A DNA stretch of 12,217 nt, taken from a bacterium (GTDB lineage Bacteria; Oederibacteriota; JAJYGY01). Shown here piece after piece: positions 7,415-12,217 of this stretch. The notes under the pieces are model-generated. The model did not search any database and was not told the DNA's origin. It worked only from the letters and a program-made list of their open reading frames with translations. Position 1 is the stretch's first letter. Each line of letters opens with the position of its first letter. The stretch spans positions 1 to 12,217 of the forward strand of contig JAJYGY010000078.1 in NCBI GenBank assembly GCA_021790555.1, in the 5' to 3' direction. The position numbers and the translations under genes were made by a program.

Positions 7415-8200
7415 TCAGCGGCCCTTCTTCTTCCCCAGATAGGCTTCGATCACCTTGGGGTCCTTCTGGATCTGGGCGGGGGCGCCCTCGGCGATCTTCA
7501 CCCCGTGGTCCATCACGAAGATCCGCTGGCAGATGCCCATGACCACGCGCATGTCGTGCTCGATGAGCAGGATGCTGAGCGAAAACTCGTCCTTGAGGCG
7601 CTGGATGGCGTGCATCAGCCACAGCGATTCGCGCGGGTTCATGCCGGCGGCCGGTTCGTCCAGCAGCAGCACGCGCGCGCCGGTGGCCAGGGCCCGGGCG
7701 ATCTCCAGCTTTTTCTGGTCGCCGTAGGGCAGGCCGCCGGCCAGGGCGCCGCGGCGGTGGTCCAGCTGCAGCAGCTCCATCAGGCGCGAGGCCTGCTCCC
7801 CCAGGTCGTCCTCGCCGCGCCTCCAGGCCGGGCCCCGCCAAAGGCCCTCCCACAGGCCGTAGGGCCGGCGGTGGTGGAAGGCGGCCTTGATGTTGTCCTC
7901 CACCGTCATTTGCCGGAAGAGCCGGATGTTCTGGAAGGTGCGCACCAGGCCCAGGCGGGCGATGAGATGGGGGGCCAGGCCCAGCAGGGGCCGGTCGAAG
8001 GCCCGCAGGTCGCCGGACTGGGGCCGGTACACGCCGGTGAGGATGTTGAAGACCGTGGTCTTGCCGGCCCCGTTGGGGCCGATCAGGCCGGCCATCTCGC
8101 CCGGCGCCAGGGTGAAGGAAAGGTCCGACACGGCCACCAGGCCGCCGAAGGAGAGCGTGACGTTCTCGACGTCCAGGACGGACCCGGGCCCCTTATCCAC
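7415..8200 (-). CDS. livG: Branched-chain amino-acid ABC transporter, ATP-binding protein LivG
   Basis: This 261-residue ATPase pairs with LivF on the cytosolic face of LivHM. Walker A is G-P-N-G-A-G-K-T-T (41-49), the signature is L-P-Y-G-D-Q-K-K (157-164, the usual LivG variant), Walker B is V-L-L-L-D-E-P (177-183), and the switch His is H215 in I-E-H-D-M. T-F-Q-N-I-R-L-F and D-E-P-A-A-G-M-N-P are LivG hallmarks. The start is GTG (8198-8200), supported by a strong GGGGAGGA five bases upstream. It overlaps the livM stop by eight bases, so translation is probably coupled. Residues about 110-130 form a Trp/Arg/Gly-rich insert (R-R-P-Y-G-L-W-E-G-L-W-R-G) in the region that varies in length within the family. 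Confidence 0.96.
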   Translation of the reverse strand: MDKGPGSVLDVENVTLSFGGLVAVSDLSFTLAPGEMAGLIGPNGAGKTTVFNILTGVYRPQSGDLRAFDRPLLGLAPHLIARLGLVRTFQNIRLFRQMTVEDNIKAAFHHRRPYGLWEGLWRGPAWRRGEDDLGEQASRLMELLQLDHRRGALAGGLPYGDQKKLEIARALATGARVLLLDEPAAGMNPRESLWLMHAIQRLKDEFSLSILLIEHDMRVVMGICQRIFVMDHGVKIAEGAPAQIQKDPKVIEAYLGKKKGR

Positions 8201-9185
8201 GGCCGTCCTCCCCGCGCTTCCTGCCGGGCAGCCACTGCCACACCTCGCGCGTGCCGAAGAGCCCCTGGGGCCTCAGCAGCATCAGGGCGATGAGCATCAG
8301 CGAATACAGCACCATGCGCAGGTCCAGGCCGGTCCACTGCTGCAGGGGCCGCAGGGCCTCGGGCAGCAGGGTGAGCAGCAGGGCGGCCAGGGCCGAGCCC
8401 GAGATGGAGCCCATGCCGCCCAGCACCACCATGATGACGATTTCCACCGACTTCATGAACCCGAAGGACGAGGGGTTCAGGTAGCAGAGGTAGTGGGCGA
8501 AGAGTCCGCCGGCCACGCCGGCCAGTGCCGACGAGGCCACGAAGGCGCCCACCTTGTAGCGCGTGGCCGAGATGCCCAGGCCCGAGGCGGCGATCTCGTC
8601 CTCGCGGATGGCCAGCAGGGCCCGGCCCTGGCTGGAGCCGACGAAGCGGTGGATGAGCCACACCGAGGCGAAGAGCACCAGGGCCACGGCGAAGGCGCTG
8701 GAATAGCCCGGCACGCCGGAAAGCCCGCGGGCCCCGCCCACGCAGTTGATGTTGAGGATGACGATGCGGATGATCTCGCCGAAACCCAGGGTGACGATGG
8801 CCAGGTAGTCGCCCTTGAGGCGCAGCGAGGGCAGGCCCACCAGGGTGCCGGCCGCCCCGGCGGCCAGGGCCGCCAGCAGCAGGGAGAGGGCGAAGAGGGC
8901 CTGGGCTTCGGCGGGGGAGGAGCACAGGCCGGCCAGGCGCAGGGCGTCCACCTGGGGGGTGGTGACGGCGGCCGAGACGTAGGCGCCGATGGCCATGAAG
9001 CCGGCGTGGCCCAGCGAGAACTGGCCCGAAAGCCCGGTGACCACGTTGAGCGACACGGCCAGGACGGCGTTGATGCCGGCCAGCATCAGGATGGCCGCGA
9101 CGTAGGGGGGCAGCACCTGGGCCAGGCCCTGGCAGGCCAGGCTGGCCGCGAGGATGAGGAGGAGCGGGACGAGGTTTCGTTTCAT
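8193..9185 (-). CDS. livM: Branched-chain amino-acid ABC transporter, permease LivM
   Basis: This 330-residue inner-membrane permease forms the translocation path with LivH. Many hydrophobic segments are visible across residues 5-310. Family signatures are G-L-S-G-Q-F-S-L-G-H-A-G-F (51-63), R-L-K-G-D-Y-L-A-I-V-T-L-G-F-G-E-I (122-138), the cytosolic coupling-loop segment A-I-R-E-D-E-I-A-A-S-G-L-G-I (192-205), and V-L-G-G-M-G-S-I-S-G followed by L-R-P-Q-G-L-F-G near the C-terminus. ATG 9183-9185 lies three bases after the livH stop, with a G/A-rich ribosome site inside the end of livH. Length and start are normal for the family. Confidence 0.96.
   Translation of the reverse strand: MKRNLVPLLLILAASLACQGLAQVLPPYVAAILMLAGINAVLAVSLNVVTGLSGQFSLGHAGFMAIGAYVSAAVTTPQVDALRLAGLCSSPAEAQALFALSLLLAALAAGAAGTLVGLPSLRLKGDYLAIVTLGFGEIIRIVILNINCVGGARGLSGVPGYSSAFAVALVLFASVWLIHRFVGSSQGRALLAIREDEIAASGLGISATRYKVGAFVASSALAGVAGGLFAHYLCYLNPSSFGFMKSVEIVIMVVLGGMGSISGSALAALLLTLLPEALRPLQQWTGLDLRMVLYSLMLIALMLLRPQGLFGTREVWQWLPGRKRGEDGRG
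8206..8213 (-). promoter_or_regulatory. Ribosome binding site that fixes the livG GTG start
   Basis: On the minus strand this reads GGGGAGGA, five bases before the GTG of livG. It lies inside the end of livM and supports the non-ATG start and translational coupling. Confidence 0.8.
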
Positions 9186-9188
9186 GGG

Positions 9189-10091
9189 TTATACCTTCTC
9201 CACCTCGTTCCTGCCGAAGAGGCCTTCGGGCTTCAGCAGGAGGATGGCGATGAGGATGCCGAAGGCCAGGGCGTCGCGGTAGGTGGAGGAAAAGTAGCCC
9301 GACACCATCTCCTCGGACAGGCCCAGGATGAGGCCCCCCACCACGGCGCCGCGGATGTTGCCGATGCCGCCCAGCACGGCGGCCACGAAGGCCTTGATGC
9401 CCGGCAGGATGCCCATGAGCGGGTCGACCCGGGGATAGGAGACGCCCACCAAAATGCCGGCGGCCGCGGCCAGGGCCGACCCCACGCAGAAGGTGAAGGC
9501 GATGACCAGGCCGGTGGGGATGCCCATCAGCGAGGCCGTCTCGTGCGAATGCGAAAGCGCCCGCATGGCCAGGCCCAGGCGGGTCTTCAGCACCAGCCAT
9601 TCCAGGCCCACCATCAGCACCAGCGAGGTGCCCAGCACCACGGCCTGGTGGTTGCTGACGGCCGCGCCGCCGAAGCTGAACAGCACGGTGTGGGGCAGCA
9701 GGTCGGGGAAGAACTTGGGGTTGGGGCCGAACACCACCTGGCCCAGGTTCTCCAGGAGGAGCGACACGCCCACGGCCGTGATGAGCAGGTTGATGCGCGG
9801 CGCCTGCTGCAGGGGCCGGTAGGCCAGGCGCTCCACCAGGAAGCCCAGCAGGGCGCAGCCGCCCATGGCGGCCAGCATCACCAGGCCGAACTTCAGCGGC
9901 GTGGGGTCGGCCCCGGCGTGCAGGGCCTGGGCCGCGAAAAGCCCGATGAAGGCCCCCACCATGAAGATGTCGCCGTGGGCGAAGTTGATGAGGCGGAGGA
10001 TCCCGTAGACCAGGGTGTAGCCCAGGGCGATGAGGGCGTAGATGGAGCCCAGGGCGATGCCGTCGATGAGGTGCTGCACGAAGGTCTGCAT
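9189..10091 (-). CDS. livH: Branched-chain amino-acid ABC transporter, permease LivH
   Basis: This 300-residue inner-membrane permease is the partner of LivM and the first gene of livHMGF. The N-terminus M-Q-T-F-V-Q-H-L-I-D-G-I-A-L-G-S-I-Y-A-L and then G-Y-T-L-V-Y-G-I-L-R-L-I-N-F-A-H-G-D are classic LivH. The coupling-loop segment R-A-L-S-H-S-H-E-T-A-S-L-M-G-I lies at 177-191, and the C-terminus has L-K-P-E-G-L-F-G. I chose the ATG at 10089-10091. An in-frame ATG at 10149-10151 would add 20 non-homologous residues (R-Y-K-F-P-S-S-R-G-S) and overlaps a good candidate -10 box, so it is probably not used. No periplasmic binding protein gene is present upstream or downstream in the window. Confidence 0.95.
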   Translation of the reverse strand: MQTFVQHLIDGIALGSIYALIALGYTLVYGILRLINFAHGDIFMVGAFIGLFAAQALHAGADPTPLKFGLVMLAAMGGCALLGFLVERLAYRPLQQAPRINLLITAVGVSLLLENLGQVVFGPNPKFFPDLLPHTVLFSFGGAAVSNHQAVVLGTSLVLMVGLEWLVLKTRLGLAMRALSHSHETASLMGIPTGLVIAFTFCVGSALAAAAGILVGVSYPRVDPLMGILPGIKAFVAAVLGGIGNIRGAVVGGLILGLSEEMVSGYFSSTYRDALAFGILIAILLLKPEGLFGRNEVEKV

Positions 10092-10110
10092 GCCGGTTCC
10101 GAGGGCGGCG

Positions 10111-10129
10111 CCCGGGGAGGAGCCCCGGG
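10111..10129 (-). promoter_or_regulatory. Perfect 7-bp hairpin in the livH leader
   Basis: CCCGGGG and CCCCGGG pair perfectly around a five-base loop, about 20 bases before the livH ATG. In the livH transcript the loop reads CUCCU, which could pair with a GGAGG-type sequence. No U-run follows, so it is not a standard terminator. It may affect translation of livH. Confidence 0.5.
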
Positions 10130-10139
10130 ACGAGGGGAA

Positions 10140-10168
10140 TTTATAGCGCATTTTCCACGCCAGGCCAA
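10140..10168 (-). promoter_or_regulatory. livH: Candidate sigma-70-type promoter for livHMGF
   Basis: Read on the minus strand, TTGGCC (10163-10168) and TATAAA (10140-10145) are separated by 17 bases. The -10 box matches five of six consensus positions and the -35 box four of six. Transcription would start near 10133 and give a leader of about 40 bases to the chosen livH ATG. Confidence 0.5.
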
Positions 10169-10187
10169 TGCAAAACAGGCTTTCCGG

Positions 10188-10206
10188 CGGCCCGCCGGGC
10201 GGGCCG
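10188..10206. repeat. GC-rich 9-bp dyad between the divergent genes
   Basis: The arms 10188-10196 and 10198-10206 are perfect reverse complements around a single G. Neither strand shows a T-run after it, so it is not an ordinary terminator. It lies between the two candidate promoters. Confidence 0.6.
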
Positions 10207-10246
10207 GGGATTCGCGCAATGTCTCAAGAATTTAGGAGAATTTTCA

Positions 10247-10260
10247 ATGATTTAGATCAT
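10247..10260. promoter_or_regulatory. FNR/CRP-family-like operator
   Basis: ATGAT-TTAG-ATCAT is a perfect inverted repeat with five-base arms and a four-base spacer. It differs from the FNR consensus TTGAT-N4-ATCAA only at the outermost base of each arm. It ends two bases before the candidate -35 box, so its centre is about 44 bases upstream of the expected transcription start, near the position used by class II activators. No regulator gene is in the window. Confidence 0.4.
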
Positions 10261-10262
10261 GA

Positions 10263-10291
10263 TTGACTGATTTAAAAATGGCCGTTAGCAT
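10263..10291 (+). promoter_or_regulatory. Candidate sigma-70-type promoter for the GVYG-repeat gene
   Basis: TTGACT (10263-10268, five of six to consensus) and TAGCAT (10286-10291, four of six) are separated by 17 bases. Transcription would start near 10298, leaving an untranslated leader of about 110 bases before ATG 10408. It lies in the AT-rich core of the intergenic region, right after the FNR-like dyad. Confidence 0.5.
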
Positions 10292-10382
10292 ACCTGGGTT
10301 TGATTGACGGGACTGGGCCCTTGGGGCCATGATTCCAGGCCGGCCTTGAAGCACGCATCTCGTTTCGCGGGAATTTCCTTAC

Positions 10383-10394
10383 CTTATTAATAAG
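10383..10394. promoter_or_regulatory. Perfect 12-bp AT palindrome beside the ribosome site
   Basis: CTTATTAATAAG is its own reverse complement. It ends one base before GGAGG (10396-10400), the ribosome site for ATG 10408. It could be a repressor operator or a small RNA structure that limits ribosome access. Chance cannot be ruled out, but such an AT run is unusual here. Confidence 0.45.
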
Positions 10395-10407
10395 CGGAGG
10401 CGTCGCC

Positions 10408-12217
10408 ATGATACGGTCTCATGGATTCCCAGTCCGGTTCGCTGGACTGTTTCTGCTCCTGGCGGGACTTGTCCTGGCCGCCGCCCGGGCCCAGGCCATG
10501 CCCCAGGTGCTGCAGCGCCTGAACTACCAGGGCCAGCTCACCGACGCCTCGGGCAGCCCGCTGACCGGCAGCTACAACCTCACCTTCCGCATCTACGGCG
10601 CCAGCTCGGGCGGCACGGCCCTGTGGTCCGAAAACCAGACCGTGGCCGTCAGCAGCGGCCTGTTCAACGTGGTGCTGGGATCCAACACGCCCATCGACCT
10701 TTCCCAGGCGGTGCTCAACAACGGGCTGTGGCTTTCGGTGCAGGTGGCCGGCGATTCCGAAATGACGCCCCGCAAGCAGCTGCTGCCCTCGGTGTTCAGC
10801 TTCTATTCCGACAATTCCAATTCCGTGGACGGCTACTCGGTGGGCCTGGGCCCCAACCAGATCCCCTACCTGGACGGCTCGGGCAAGCTCAGCTCGGCCG
10901 TGATGTCCGCGGCCTTCCCGCTTTCCGTCAGCGGCAACGCGGCCTCCTTCGGCTCCAGCAGCGCCCTGCAGGCCACCGACAGCGACGCCAACCCCGGCCA
11001 TTACGCCGTCCTGGCCAGCGGCCCCGTCGGCGTGTCGGCCAGCAGCAACCTGGGCAGCGGCGTGGGGGTGTACGGCGCCTCGGCCTCGGGCACGGGCGTG
11101 CAGGGCGCCAGCGCCGGGGGCACGGGCGTGTCGGCCCAGGGCAGCGTGGGCCTTTCGGCCCAGGGCTCCAACGTGGGCGCGCAGGTGCAGGGCGCGTCGG
11201 CGGGCCTGCAGGCCCAGGCCACCACGGGCTACGGCGTGGACGCCAGCAGCGGCGGCCCGGCCGGGGTGCGCGGCAGCGACAGCGCCAGCGCGGGCTACGG
11301 GGTGAAGGGCGAGCACACGGGTTCCGGCTCCGGCGCGGGCGTGTACGGCTCCTCGCTGAGCTCCTCGGGCACCGGCGTGTACGGGCTGGATTCCAGCGCC
11401 TCGGGAAGCAGCGCCGGGGTCTATGGCCAGGCCAACAGCGCCTCGGGCACCGGCGTGTGGGGTCAGGCGCCCAACGCCGGGGTCTACGGGACGGCCAACG
11501 CCGGCTCGGGCAGCGCCTTCGGCGTGGAGGGCTATGTGCCCAACAGCGCCCAGGGCGCCGGGGTGTACGGCCAGGCGCCCAACACCGGCGTGCTGGGCAA
11601 CGCCTTCGACACCAGCGGGGCCAGCCCCTCCTACGGGGTGATGGGCAAGGCGGCCAGCGCCCAGGGCACCGGGGTCTACGGCCAGGAGACTTCGGGCAGC
11701 GGCCAGACCTACGGGGTCTACGGCTCGGCGGCGAGCCCCCAGGGCACCGGGGTGTGGGGCCAGGCGGCCGCCTCGGGCTCGGGCGCAGGGGTGGCGGGGT
11801 CCTCCTCCAGCCCCAACGGAACCGGCGTGCTGGCCCAGAACACGGCCGCCTCGGGGAACCCGGTGGGCCTGCTGGCCCAGGCCAACAACGCCAGCGCCCT
11901 GGGCCAGGGCGTGGTGGCCCTGGGAAGCCTGGTGGGCGTGTCGGGCAGCGCCTCGGGCAGCCAGACGGCCTACGGCCTGTGGGGCAGCGGCTCGGGCGGC
12001 CAGGTCAGCTACGGGGTCTACGGCCTGGCTGTGGGGGATTCGAATTCCTACGGCGTGTACGGCACGGTGGCCGGGGACACCAACCAGGGCGCCGGGGTGT
12101 ACGGGTTCAACCTCAGCCCGGATGGAGCAGGGGTTGTTGCCTTCAACAACGCGGCCAACGTCAAGGTGGGTGGCTCGGGTTACGCTCTGGGCGTGTATGG
12201 CCGCATCTTCGTGGGGG
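10408..12217 (+). CDS. Secreted GVYG-repeat surface protein, 3' end outside window
   Basis: ATG 10408 follows GGAGG (10396-10400) at normal spacing, and the frame stays open to the right edge (603 residues visible). Residues 1-30 form a signal peptide with a long Leu/Ala core and A-Q-A cleavage. Residues about 31-110 match a known N-terminal module of large bacterial surface proteins: L-N-Y-Q-G-Q-L-T-D-A-S-G-S-P-L, F-R-I-Y-G-A-S-S-G-G-T-A-L-W-S-E and G-L-F-N-V-V-L-G. From about residue 215 the chain is Gly/Ser/Ala-rich, with a G-x-G-V-Y-G core every 9-14 residues and variants G-V-W-G, G-V-L-G, G-V-M-G, G-V-E-G and G-V-K-G. This suggests a beta-solenoid or trimeric stalk. Relatives often end in a peptidase S74 intramolecular chaperone, as phage tail fibres do, but that part is outside the window. 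It probably serves as a surface fibre or adhesin; this is inferred from family knowledge. Confidence 0.85.
   Translation, partial: MIRSHGFPVRFAGLFLLLAGLVLAAARAQAMPQVLQRLNYQGQLTDASGSPLTGSYNLTFRIYGASSGGTALWSENQTVAVSSGLFNVVLGSNTPIDLSQAVLNNGLWLSVQVAGDSEMTPRKQLLPSVFSFYSDNSNSVDGYSVGLGPNQIPYLDGSGKLSSAVMSAAFPLSVSGNAASFGSSSALQATDSDANPGHYAVLASGPVGVSASSNLGSGVGVYGASASGTGVQGASAGGTGVSAQGSVGLSAQGSNVGAQVQGASAGLQAQATTGYGVDASSGGPAGVRGSDSASAGYGVKGEHTGSGSGAGVYGSSLSSSGTGVYGLDSSASGSSAGVYGQANSASGTGVWGQAPNAGVYGTANAGSGSAFGVEGYVPNSAQGAGVYGQAPNTGVLGNAFDTSGASPSYGVMGKAASAQGTGVYGQETSGSGQTYGVYGSAASPQGTGVWGQAAASGSGAGVAGSSSSPNGTGVLAQNTAASGNPVGLLAQANNASALGQGVVALGSLVGVSGSASGSQTAYGLWGSGSGGQVSYGVYGLAVGDSNSYGVYGTVAGDTNQGAGVYGFNLSPDGAGVVAFNNAANVKVGGSGYALGVYGRIFVG
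11062..12200 (+). repeat. Degenerate tandem repeat array encoding GVYG motifs
   Basis: Twelve G-V-Y-G cores are visible, plus two G-V-W-G and single variants such as G-V-L-G, G-V-M-G, G-V-E-G and G-L-W-G. In the DNA, blocks such as GGCACCGGCGTGTACGG and GCCGGGGTCTACGG recur with small changes. Spacing varies from 9 to about 20 residues, always in frame. The array continues past the right edge. Recombination or slippage between copies could change length without a frameshift. Confidence 0.85.

Larger units (their letters stand above)
10092..10407. other. Divergent intergenic control region
   Basis: These 316 bases separate the divergent livH and the GVYG-repeat gene. The left part (10092-10135) is GC-rich leader for livH. 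Next come a candidate livH promoter (10140-10168), a GC-rich dyad (10188-10206), and an AT-rich core (about 10225-10295) that contrasts with the window. The core holds an FNR-like dyad and a candidate promoter. The right part holds AGGCCGGCCT (10337-10346), a short stem GGCCC/GGGCC (10316-10328) and an AT palindrome next to the ribosome site of the rightward gene. I see no credible gene in it. Confidence 0.85.

Noticed and set aside
10111..10129. Hairpin as a transcription terminator
   Set aside because: No T-run follows on either strand, and the flanking genes are divergent, so no terminator is expected.
10089..10151. Upstream ATG for livH at 10149-10151
   Set aside because: The extra 20 residues are unlike LivH, and this ATG overlaps the candidate -10 region. 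The ATG at 10089-10091 starts at the family's normal N-terminus.
5348..10235. Long plus-strand open frames through the propeller gene and opposite the liv genes
   Set aside because: They have shadow composition (His, Gln, Gly, Arg-rich) and run across clear livHMGF genes on the minus strand or the propeller gene in another frame.
10234..10255. AGGAG followed by ATG-ATT-TAG, a two-codon reading frame
   Set aside because: It lies upstream of the candidate promoter and inside the dyad; it is most likely chance.
11062..12200. CRISPR-like array
   Set aside because: Repeats are degenerate, unevenly spaced and fully coding in one frame; there are no unique spacers.

Overview
The window is about 12.2 kb of gene-dense, high-GC DNA (roughly two-thirds G+C by eye) from a Gram-negative-type bacterium. 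This rests on Sec-type signal peptides, Thr-Pro linkers, a BamB-like propeller and a Liv-type amino-acid importer. Deltaproteobacteria-like lineages or candidate phyla with many TPTP-linker and GVYG-repeat surface proteins would fit, but the sequence alone does not fix the taxon. I see no tRNA, rRNA, CRISPR array, transposase or integrase.

Layout. (1) 1-4455, plus strand: a chain of four genes joined by 4-base start/stop overlaps. It holds a 5'-truncated pol-beta-type nucleotidyltransferase, an 81-residue partner, guaA (GMP synthase) and a secreted GH50/agarase-like protein. (2) 4494-5312 and 5355-6665, plus strand: an unrecognised 272-residue protein and an exported or anchored eight-bladed PQQ-type propeller protein. 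Gaps are only about 40 bases, so all six genes may be one transcription unit. (3) 6644-10091, minus strand: livH-livM-livG-livF, a branched-chain amino-acid-type ABC importer without an adjacent binding protein; its last gene overlaps the propeller gene tail-to-tail. (4) 10092-10407: an intergenic region between divergent genes, with an AT-rich core that carries candidate promoters, an FNR-like dyad and palindromes. (5) 10408 to the right edge: a secreted Gly-Val-Tyr-Gly repeat protein, cut by the window edge.

How it fits together. LivHMGF would move hydrophobic amino acids across the inner membrane using a binding protein encoded elsewhere. guaA supplies GMP. The agarase-like protein, the propeller and the GVYG-repeat protein all look destined for the cell envelope or outside. 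The main surprise is that the agarase-like protein keeps its fold signatures but appears to have lost both catalytic glutamates, which suggests a pseudo-enzyme with a binding role. Further observations are the compositionally distinct nucleotidyltransferase pair fused into the guaA operon, the architecture of the 10092-10407 control region, and a window-wide shortage of GACTC/GAGTC.
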